From: Chitinophaga pinensis
GTDB lineage: Bacteria > Bacteroidota > Bacteroidia > M30B66
Assembly (NCBI GenBank): GCA_943333015.1
Contig: CALQRR010000010.1
Coordinates: forward strand, 1-13,074
Reading direction: 5' to 3'
DNA: 13,074 nt
Shown: positions 7,600 to 12,918 of the stretch, in pieces
How the letters are laid out: every line of letters begins with the position of its first letter
How positions within the stretch are numbered: the first letter of the stretch is position 1
Translations under genes and position numbers: made by a program
The notes under the pieces: generated by a model
The model's input: only the letters and a program-made list of their open reading frames with translations
Told to the model about the DNA's origin: nothing
Databases searched by the model: none

Positions 7600-8823
7600 A
7601 TGTTTCGTTCCGCTCTGATTGTATGTATTTTTTGTGTTTCCTCACTTGGAGCGCAAAATTGGTTTGCTCCCAAAATAATTCAACAGCACATTGCGGTTTT
7701 GGCTTCTGATTCGCTGCGCGGACGAGGCACCGGAACGGCTGATGAGCGCAAAGCGGCCGATTATGTGATTGCACAATGGAAAGCAGCTGGCATTTCTCCA
7801 AAAGGCGAAAACGGTAGCTGGTTTCAGGAATTCGATTTCAATGCGGGCATGCATGGCAAGGGCGGTCGTACCGGGAAAGCCAATAATGTGATTGGTTTTT
7901 TAGATAACAAAGCTGCCACAACCATCATCATTGGTGCACACATGGATCATTTGGGTGACGGTTCTGATGGTCATTCATTGGATGCACATGCAAAGGGACA
8001 AATACACAATGGAGCCGATGACAATGCATCTGGAACAACTGGTGTGATTGAGCTGGCGCGTTTTTATGCGCAGAATAAGGAAACTGAAAAATTCAACTTC
8101 CTGTTTATTTGTTTTTCGGGGGAAGAATTGGGCTTATTAGGTTCTGAATATTTTGCGAATCATCCAACCATCGATCTCACGCACGTCAATTGCATGATCA
8201 ATATGGATATGATCGGTCGTTTAAAAGCCGACAAGCCCGTGCTGGAAGTTTCGGGTGTTGGTACTGCTGCGGAATGGATGACGTTAGTGAAATCGTTTTC
8301 ATCCGCGGTGATGGAAATCAAAACCGATTCAGCTGGCCTCGGCCCTTCTGATCACACTTCGTTTTACAACAAACAAATCCCGGTATTGCATTTCTTTACC
8401 GGAACACATTCCGATTACCACAAGCCATCAGACGATATTGAAAAAATTAATGCACAAGGCGAAGAAGCGGTGCTGATGGTCATTGCCGGTGTTATAGCCA
8501 AACTGCCCACCGACCGTCAACTGGCATTTCTCAAAACCCGCAACCCGTCCATGGGAAGCAGTGCCTCATTTAAAGTGACGTTGGGAATTATGCCTTCATA
8601 CGCCGAAGATGCGGATGGCTTGAAAGCCGAAGCCATTTTGGATGATAAGCCTGCTTTCAAAGCAGGAATGAAAGATGGCGATGTGATAAAAAGTATTGGA
8701 GAATATCCCGTAACCGGCATTCAAACATACATGGAGGCGCTCGGTAAATTCAGCAAAGGCAACAAAACCAAAGTCACCATTTTACGTGGCAAAGAAACGC
8801 TGGTGCTTGACGTGGTGTTTTAA
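7600..8823 (+). CDS. M28 family zinc peptidase with C-terminal PDZ domain
   Basis: A 407-residue exported metallopeptidase. A signal peptide ends near LGAQ (residue 19). The M28 catalytic domain (about 30-300) shows the full two-zinc site by comparison with the family: His114 and Asp116 in AHMDHLG, the bridging Asp141 in GADDNASG, catalytic Glu175 and ligand Glu176 in SGEELGLLGSEYF, Asp203 in INMDMIG, and His274 in SDYHKPSDD. Residues about 320-407 form a PDZ-like domain (ILDDKPAFKAGMKDGDVIKS, then a final TKVTILRGKETLVLDVVF region). M28 enzymes are mostly aminopeptidases; the PDZ domain may aid substrate binding. The frame is open further upstream to an ATG at 7492 inside the PD40 gene, but the ATG at 7600 gives the signal peptide. 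The gene ends the five-gene plus-strand run; no hairpin terminator is evident after it. Confidence 0.92.
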   Translation: MFRSALIVCIFCVSSLGAQNWFAPKIIQQHIAVLASDSLRGRGTGTADERKAADYVIAQWKAAGISPKGENGSWFQEFDFNAGMHGKGGRTGKANNVIGFLDNKAATTIIIGAHMDHLGDGSDGHSLDAHAKGQIHNGADDNASGTTGVIELARFYAQNKETEKFNFLFICFSGEELGLLGSEYFANHPTIDLTHVNCMINMDMIGRLKADKPVLEVSGVGTAAEWMTLVKSFSSAVMEIKTDSAGLGPSDHTSFYNKQIPVLHFFTGTHSDYHKPSDDIEKINAQGEEAVLMVIAGVIAKLPTDRQLAFLKTRNPSMGSSASFKVTLGIMPSYAEDADGLKAEAILDDKPAFKAGMKDGDVIKSIGEYPVTGIQTYMEALGKFSKGNKTKVTILRGKETLVLDVVF

Positions 8824-8887
8824 TTCCTCTACTTCATAGGTTTCCCAAAAGCAGATTCATCGTTTGAGGTAATAAATCTGTGGCGTT

Positions 8888-9067
8888 TTATTTGTCCAGT
8901 GATTTCCTACACACATATACTGTAACAAAGCGTTCGTTTCCGATTCGAGTATTATTATATCCAACACATTCCACAATGATCTCCCCGATTGATCGAATGA
9001 TCCAACTGGTTAGAATGCCTTTACGGAGAGTTGTTTCTTCAACCTTAACTGGTATGATCCAGAACAA
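8888..9067 (-). other. Possible small reading frame lacking an ATG
   Basis: Between the M28 gene and the DUF4440 gene (221 bases) no standard gene is present. On the minus strand a frame is open for about 70 codons, overlapping the 3' end of the DUF4440 gene in another frame and ending in TAA at 8888-8890. The only usable start is a TTG at 9065-9067, giving 59 residues including LRKGILTSWIIRSIGEIIVE and FVTVYVCRKSLDK. The composition looks protein-like (mixed charged and hydrophobic residues), but there is no Shine-Dalgarno, no promoter element and no family I recognise. It may be a gene remnant or simply chance. Confidence 0.15.
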
Positions 9068-9464
9068 TGACCCACCGCTGGTCGATGTATTTAAAAATCA
9101 AACTGTACCAGCCGCCCTGTTCAGCCGTTTCCGTAACAACGCGCCAGGAACCTGTTACCAAAGCAGCATCTTCGGCCAATAATTCAATCTTCAGTTTATC
9201 GAAGGTGAGCAAACCCATCAAGGCCTGATTCCCGTATGACTTGCGGTAGTTTTCCAACACGGGCTTCCAGCCATAGGTGATGCCTTTTTTTCCAATAAAA
9301 CGCAGGCTATCGTTGTTCCAATAACCTTGCATAAACGCTTCTAAGTTACCGTGATTCCAATCGGCTGCTTGTTGTTCCATCACCTTGCGGATGGCTGTTT
9401 GTTGCTCCGACTGTGCGGAAATCCCCAAGGGTAAAAAAAGGATCAGAAAAAAAATACGGTTCAT
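9045..9464 (-). CDS. Secreted DUF4440 / NTF2-like protein
   Basis: A 139-residue protein with a signal peptide (MNRIFFLILFLPLGISAQ) and an NTF2-like/SnoaL-type cone-shaped fold of the DUF4440 kind. Typical features are the N-terminal helix with QQAADWNHGNLEAFMQGYW (31-49), followed by SLRFIGKKGITYGWKPVLENY and the terminal strand QRWVIVLDHTS. The Trp36 and Gly39 positions and the closing D-H-T-S are usual for the family. Such proteins bind small hydrophobic molecules or act as simple enzymes; the role here is unknown. It diverges from the MFS exporter with 51 bases between the starts. No stop-proximal terminator is seen. Confidence 0.85.
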   Translation of the reverse strand: MNRIFFLILFLPLGISAQSEQQTAIRKVMEQQAADWNHGNLEAFMQGYWNNDSLRFIGKKGITYGWKPVLENYRKSYGNQALMGLLTFDKLKIELLAEDAALVTGSWRVVTETAEQGGWYSLIFKYIDQRWVIVLDHTS

Positions 9465-9476
9465 CGTTTAAAAGGC

Positions 9477-9507
9477 TTGGTAGGTTGAAACGAAGGTCGG
9501 ACTTTTG
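9477..9507 (+). promoter_or_regulatory. Candidate promoter for the MFS exporter
   Basis: TTG at 9477-9479 and GACTTTTG at 9500-9507 are separated by 20 bases, close to the Bacteroidota TTG / TAnnTTTG arrangement, with one mismatch in the -7 element. The ATG follows 8 bases later at 9516. Confidence 0.4.
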
Positions 9508-9515
9508 CCGCTATA

Positions 9516-10775
9516 ATGACACACCAAGAATTTTCGGGAACCGCCGCTTTAAAGGTAAAACCCTTCCGAAATTTTATAGCAGCCCGTTTCTTTCTCACCA
9601 TGGCCATCCAAATGCAGGCGGTGGCGGTTGGCTGGCAGGTATATCAAATCACCAAAGATCCGTTTGCATTAGGGATCATTGGAATCTCCGAGGCTATTCC
9701 GTTTATCTCGCTCGTGTTGTTTTCGGGCTATTGGGCGGATATTTACCGAAGAAAAACAATCATCCTACGTTCGGTCGGACTCTTTTCGCTTTGCTCGGCA
9801 TTGCTGCTGTTCTTCGCCCTAGAACCATCCCTCCTGCCTGCCGAAAATCCTCAATGGCTCTTTTACATCGTCATTGGAATCACCGGTGTGGCGCGTGCAT
9901 TGGCGGGGCCGTCTATACAATCTACATTGCCGCAATTATTTAAACGCGATTTATACGCCAACGGTGCCGCATGGAACAGTGCTGTTTGGCAAATTGCCTC
10001 GGTTTCCGGTCCGGCTATTGGTGGAATCATCTACGGATTTTACGGAAAAGAAATTACCTACGCGGTGGTCATGGCATTGGTGCTTTTATCTCTGATATTC
10101 TTTGGCCGATTGCCCGATTTCCCACCCTCCAACACAGCCAAAGAAGGTGTTATCACCAGCCTCAAAAAAGGTTTGCACTTCGTTTACAAACAAAAAATTG
10201 TCCTCAGCGCACTAACACTCGACCTGTTTGCGGTACTCTTTGGCGGTGCCGTTTCTATGTTGCCTGTTTTTGCCGATCAGATTTTACACACCGGCGCGCA
10301 AGGATTAGGGATCCTGCGCGCAGCTCCTTCCGTTGGTGCTGTCATCACCTCGATTTACATCACCCGCCATGCACCCATGCGTCATTCAGGAAAAATCCTG
10401 CTTACGTTTGTCGCCCTCTTTGGCATTTCCATGATTGGCTTTGCCCTGTCGGAACTCTTCTGGCTGTCCTTTTTCATTCTGCTTTTAAGCGGCGCCTTTG
10501 ATGCCGTAAGTGTGCTCATCCGCTCCACCATCATGCAACTCTTCACCCCCGACGATATGCGCGGTCGTGTTTCATCAGTCAACAGCGTTTTCATCGGTTC
10601 CTCCAACGAACTCGGCGCCTTCGAATCGGGCTTAGCTGCCAAAGCATTCGGATTGGTCAATTCCGTCATCCTCGGCGGCTGCATGACAATCCTGATCACC
10701 TTATCCATGTCTCGCCTCGCCCCAAAACTGCGTAGACTTCAGCTCCAGAATCACATTCAGCATCCCCCGACTTAA
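9516..10775 (+). CDS. MFS transporter of the EntS-like (MFS_3) group
   Basis: A 419-residue inner-membrane transporter of the major facilitator superfamily, most like the MFS_3 group that contains the enterobactin exporter EntS. ARFFLTMAIQMQAVAVGWQV (residues 23-42) and YQITKDPFALG (43-53) form the characteristic first helix and loop. The helix 2-3 loop has the motif-A pattern GYWADIYRRKT (71-81). The corresponding region late in the protein, TPDDMRGRVSSV (344-355), is also typical. About ten to twelve hydrophobic helices are visible. Substrate is unknown; siderophore, drug or metabolite efflux are all possible. The last three residues (Pro-Pro-Thr) and the TAA stop are encoded inside the first copy of a palindromic repeat, so the natural C-terminus has probably been set by that element. 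A metalloregulator gene lies downstream. Confidence 0.9.
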   Translation: MTHQEFSGTAALKVKPFRNFIAARFFLTMAIQMQAVAVGWQVYQITKDPFALGIIGISEAIPFISLVLFSGYWADIYRRKTIILRSVGLFSLCSALLLFFALEPSLLPAENPQWLFYIVIGITGVARALAGPSIQSTLPQLFKRDLYANGAAWNSAVWQIASVSGPAIGGIIYGFYGKEITYAVVMALVLLSLIFFGRLPDFPPSNTAKEGVITSLKKGLHFVYKQKIVLSALTLDLFAVLFGGAVSMLPVFADQILHTGAQGLGILRAAPSVGAVITSIYITRHAPMRHSGKILLTFVALFGISMIGFALSELFWLSFFILLLSGAFDAVSVLIRSTIMQLFTPDDMRGRVSSVNSVFIGSSNELGAFESGLAAKAFGLVNSVILGGCMTILITLSMSRLAPKLRRLQLQNHIQHPPT

Positions 10776-10785
10776 GTCCGGGGAT
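10762..10785. repeat. Palindromic repeat, copy 1 (contains the MFS stop codon)
   Basis: A 24-base palindrome centred on ACTTAAGT with one mismatched pair (C opposite C); the arms are ATCCCC and GGGGAT around a CGAC/GTCC core. The TAA at 10773-10775 in its centre ends the MFS gene. It is followed at fixed distance by GACAATGTTC (10796-10805) and AAACCT (10809-10814), shared with copy 2. No T run follows, so it is not a standard intrinsic terminator. Confidence 0.85.
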
Positions 10786-10858
10786 ACTGCCATAAGACAA
10801 TGTTCCTCAAACCTGAAGGGAGCACAGAAAGAAAAAAGCATTTAGTTACCCAAAGCCC

Positions 10859-10878
10859 CCCCGGACTTAAGTCCGGGG
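10859..10878. repeat. Palindromic repeat, copy 2
   Basis: CCCCGGACTTAAGTCCGGGG is a perfect 20-base palindrome. As RNA it would give an 8-base-pair GC-rich stem with a UUAA loop. The tail GACAATGTTC (10891-10900) and AAACCT (10904-10909) sits at exactly the same distance from the centre as in copy 1, defining a repeat unit of about 53 bases. Confidence 0.88.
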
Positions 10879-10920
10879 ACACGGGCGTGTGACAATGTTC
10901 TTAAAACCTAAACCCAACGC

Positions 10921-10944
10921 ATCACCGGACTTAAGTCCGGTGAT
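10921..10944. repeat. Palindromic repeat, copy 3 (abuts the regulator promoter)
   Basis: A perfect 24-base palindrome with arms ATCACCGGAC and GTCCGGTGAT around TTAA. Compared with copies 1 and 2, one arm position has changed C to A and its partner G to T, so pairing is kept. GATACTTCC follows, resembling GATACTGCC after copy 1, but the longer tail is absent and the -7 promoter element begins 6 bases later. Confidence 0.88.
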
Positions 10945-10950
10945 ACTTCC

Positions 10951-10958
10951 TATCTTTG
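10951..10958 (+). promoter_or_regulatory. -7 promoter element (TATCTTTG) for the mntR-like gene
   Basis: TATCTTTG matches TAnnTTTG exactly and ends 4 bases before the ATG at 10963, implying an essentially leaderless transcript. The region where a -33 TTG would lie (about 10927-10933) falls inside palindrome copy 3, in its CTTAAG core, and contains no TTG. Confidence 0.55.
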
Positions 10959-10962
10959 CCCC

Positions 10963-11622
10963 ATGAGCACCTCATTCACCGAAGAAAATTACCTGAAAGC
11001 CATCTTCAAGCTTTCCGGACAAACGGAGGGGAATGTGAGCACCAATGCCATCGCGGAAGTATTGCAAACAAAGGCTTCTTCGGTGACCGACATGGTGAAA
11101 AAACTCGGAGAGAAAAATCTCGTCAACCATACCCGTTATCAAGGCGTTCAGCTCACCGAATCGGGGCGTACTTGTGCACTCGACATTGTCCGCAAGCACC
11201 GTCTGTGGGAAGTCTTTCTGGTGGAGCAGCTCGGATTGGGGTGGGAAGAAGTACACGACATTGCCGAACAGCTCGAACATACCAGTTCACCTAAATTGTA
11301 CGAATACCTCGACCGATATCTCAACTACCCGCGTTTCGATCCACATGGCGATCCAATTCCCGATAAAAGCGGAAAGATGGAACGCCGTTCACAGGTGAGT
11401 TTGCTCGATGTGGAAGCCGGTGTTGCCAAAGTAGTAGAAGGTGTTACCGATCACCTACCCGATTTCCTCCAATATCTTCAAGCCATTCAGCTCATGCCTG
11501 GTTCCAGTGTTACCGTTACACGCCGGTTTGGCTTTGATGGTTCTGCCGGAATCCGCATTGGCGATAGCAGCGAAGTCATCATTTCACGCCATGTGGCTGC
11601 CAACATTCTTGTAAAATCCTGA
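10963..11622 (+). CDS. mntR: DtxR/MntR family metal-dependent transcriptional regulator
   Basis: A 219-residue DNA-binding repressor that senses Mn(II) or Fe(II). A winged helix-turn-helix spans about residues 5-70 (TNAIAEVLQTKASSVTDMVK, 27-46). The dimerisation and metal-binding domain spans 73-142 and is very well conserved: His79, Glu83, His98, Glu102, Glu105 and His106 sit at the DtxR positions, with the family stretch YLNYPRFDPHGDPIP at 119-133. A FeoA/SH3-like domain covers about 143-219. DtxR has Cys at position 102 and Met at 10; here they are Glu102 and Asn9. Glu at the former is the MntR state, so manganese sensing is more likely than iron. The gene is preceded by a palindromic repeat and a clear -7 element, and smpB follows after 3 bases. 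The family is firm; the symbol is by analogy. Confidence 0.92.
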   Translation: MSTSFTEENYLKAIFKLSGQTEGNVSTNAIAEVLQTKASSVTDMVKKLGEKNLVNHTRYQGVQLTESGRTCALDIVRKHRLWEVFLVEQLGLGWEEVHDIAEQLEHTSSPKLYEYLDRYLNYPRFDPHGDPIPDKSGKMERRSQVSLLDVEAGVAKVVEGVTDHLPDFLQYLQAIQLMPGSSVTVTRRFGFDGSAGIRIGDSSEVIISRHVAANILVKS

Positions 11623-11625
11623 TCC

Positions 11626-12093
11626 ATGGCACAACCTACCAAGCAGGTCACCCAGCTAAACATCAAGAACCGCAAGGCTTCTTTCGAATATCAGTTGCTC
11701 ATGCAACTCACCGCCGGCATCATGCTCACCGGAACCGAGATCAAATCGATTCGTGCAGGAAAGGCCAATATTGCTGATGCGTATTGCACATTTGTGAAAG
11801 AGGAATTGTATGTGCGTAACCTGCACATTCAGGAATATGAAATGGGCAATATGTTTAACCACGAGCCCAAACGCGACCGCAAACTGCTACTCAATAAAAC
11901 AGAGTTATCCAAGCTGCGCGGTAAAATGAAAGACAAAGGATTCACCATTATTCCGCTCCAGATGTTCCTGAGCGAAAGCGGTTTTGCCAAACTCGATATT
12001 GCCTTGGCACGAGGAAAAAAGCTTTACGACAAACGGGAATCACTCAAAGACAAGGACGTCAAACGCAACCTGGCACGACAAGACGCCGAGTAA
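11626..12093 (+). CDS. smpB: SsrA-binding protein SmpB
   Basis: A 155-residue cytoplasmic RNA-binding protein that works with tmRNA to rescue stalled ribosomes. It shows the family pattern throughout: NRKASFEYQ (15-23), LTGTEIKSIRAGKANIADAY (34-53), HIQEYEMGN (67-75), EPKRDRKLLLNKTEL (79-93), IPLQMFLSESGFAKLDIALA (109-128) and the basic tail RGKKLYDKRESLKDKDVKR (129-147). This tail inserts near the decoding centre. Length is standard. The start at 11626 is 3 bases after the stop of the mntR-like gene, so the two are almost surely co-transcribed and perhaps translationally coupled; no Shine-Dalgarno is seen. It converges with pcm, with 2 bases between the stop codons. No tmRNA gene (ssrA) lies in the window. 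Confidence 0.97.
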   Translation: MAQPTKQVTQLNIKNRKASFEYQLLMQLTAGIMLTGTEIKSIRAGKANIADAYCTFVKEELYVRNLHIQEYEMGNMFNHEPKRDRKLLLNKTELSKLRGKMKDKGFTIIPLQMFLSESGFAKLDIALARGKKLYDKRESLKDKDVKRNLARQDAE

Positions 12094-12095
12094 AT

Positions 12096-12746
12096 TTAAT
12101 TGCGCTTTTCCAACAAAGGTACAAACCGAAATTCGCCATGTTCTTCGGATACAATGGAGCCATCGGCTTGTTTGTCGAGCACATGCATCACCTGTTTTCC
12201 ATCCTGTCCAACGGGAATCACTAGTCGTCCGCCGGGTTTAAGCTGTGAAATCAAAGCTTCCGTAATAAACGGAGCTCCTGCGGTGACTAAAATTTTATCG
12301 AATGGAGCATAGGCCGGTTGCCCCAGATAGCCATCGCCAAAAAACAACTTAGCCGAAATATTCATCAGCTCCAAATGCTTTTTGGTGCGCACAAACAAAG
12401 CATGCTGACGTTCAATGCTAAAAATTTTCACTCCAAACTGGGCCAGCACGGCTGTTTGATAACCACTACCGGTTCCTATTTCAAGAATTTTCTCCCCGTT
12501 TTTCAATCCCAGCAACTGCGTTTGAAAAGCAACCGTTGAAGGATGCGAAATGGTTTGACCTGCTCCAATCTGAAACGCAATGTCCTCATACGCTTTCTCC
12601 ACAAAAGCTAAATCCTGAAAAAACTGATGCCGTGGCACCGCCCGAATCGCATCCAGAACCGACTCACTCACAATGCCTTTGGCACGCAGCTCATCCACCA
12701 AGCGGTTTCGTAATCCTTTATGTCTGTATGAATCAGGTATCAGCAT
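12096..12746 (-). CDS. pcm: Protein-L-isoaspartate O-methyltransferase
   Basis: A 216-residue cytoplasmic SAM-dependent enzyme that methylates L-isoaspartyl residues in damaged proteins so that they can revert to aspartate. Family motifs in order: VPRHQFF (37-43), GAGQTISHPSTVA (61-73), the SAM-binding LEIGTGSGYQTAVLA (88-102), IER (111-113), GDGYLG (137-142), ILVTAGAPF (152-160) and LKPGGRLVIPVG (169-180), with the closing RFVPLL. The frame is open to a TTG at 12764, but the ATG at 12744-12746 is chosen because a strong Shine-Dalgarno lies 8 bases before it. It converges with smpB and is divergent from the Gfo/Idh/MocA gene. All expected motifs are present and the enzyme should be active. 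Confidence 0.95.
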   Translation of the reverse strand: MLIPDSYRHKGLRNRLVDELRAKGIVSESVLDAIRAVPRHQFFQDLAFVEKAYEDIAFQIGAGQTISHPSTVAFQTQLLGLKNGEKILEIGTGSGYQTAVLAQFGVKIFSIERQHALFVRTKKHLELMNISAKLFFGDGYLGQPAYAPFDKILVTAGAPFITEALISQLKPGGRLVIPVGQDGKQVMHVLDKQADGSIVSEEHGEFRFVPLLEKRN

Positions 12747-12754
12747 CCGTCGTT

Positions 12755-12762
12755 CTCCTCCC
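12755..12762 (-). promoter_or_regulatory. Strong Shine-Dalgarno deciding the pcm start
   Basis: The minus strand reads GGGAGGAG with 8 bases to the ATG at 12746. It overlaps the alternative TTG start at 12764 and so argues against it. None of the other genes in the window has a comparable sequence. Confidence 0.75.
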
Positions 12763-12772
12763 AAAACACGAA

Positions 12773-12805
12773 AATACTCGTAGTTGAGAGAGTATTGTTT
12801 TTTTT
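12773..12805. repeat. Inverted repeat plus T8 run upstream of pcm
   Basis: AATACTC (12773-12779) and GAGTATT (12790-12796) pair across a 10-base loop, followed on the plus strand by G and eight T. The shape resembles an intrinsic terminator, but the stem is weak and no plus-strand gene ends just before it. It overlaps the pcm promoter region (a minus-strand TATTTTCG, 12769-12776), so an operator is the alternative. Confidence 0.3.
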
Positions 12806-12895
12806 GACACGCGTTTCTTCCACAAACGAATGTTCATTTTTTTCCGTCATTATCTTGTGCTTTCAGGGCTCGAGATTCCGATGGTTCAGTCAAAA

Positions 12896-12912
12896 TGCGC
12901 TAGGTTTGCGCA
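12896..12912 (+). promoter_or_regulatory. -7 element TAGGTTTG flanked by a TGCGC/GCGCA inverted repeat
   Basis: TAGGTTTG (12901-12908) matches TAnnTTTG exactly, 10 bases before the ATG at 12919. It is bracketed by TGCGC (12896-12900) and GCGCA (12908-12912), so a dimeric repressor bound there would cover the promoter. No TTG is seen at the -33 position. Confidence 0.4.
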
Positions 12913-12918
12913 AAATTG

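Noticed and set aside
7600..7660. Lipoprotein signal for the M28 peptidase
   Set aside because: The Cys residues lie within the hydrophobic core and the cleavage region reads LGAQ, not a lipobox ending in Cys.
8880..9182. Plus-strand 100-codon frame between the M28 and DUF4440 genes
   Set aside because: Its second half is antisense to the well-supported DUF4440 gene, the rest shows no domain or signal peptide, and there is no promoter element just before it.
9511..9517. TATAATG as a sigma70-type -10 box before the MFS gene
   Set aside because: It overlaps the start codon itself, and Bacteroidota promoters use TAnnTTTG; a better candidate lies at 9477-9507.
9413..10501. Two 176-codon plus-strand frames overlapping the MFS gene
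   Set aside because: They are Arg/Pro/Cys-rich frame-shifted readings of a clear transporter gene and show no domain.
10762..10785. Intrinsic terminator of the MFS gene
   Set aside because: The hairpin is strong but is followed by ATACTGCC and not a T run; the same hairpin also appears in front of a promoter.
10762..10944. CRISPR-like array formed by the three palindromes
   Set aside because: The spacing is unequal (95 and 64 bases), the repeats are fully palindromic and differ in the arms, there are only three, and no cas gene is nearby.
10921..10944. Classical DtxR or MntR box
   Set aside because: The palindrome shares no convincing match with the AT-rich, TTAGG-type iron boxes or the GCAAAATT-type manganese boxes known for these regulators.
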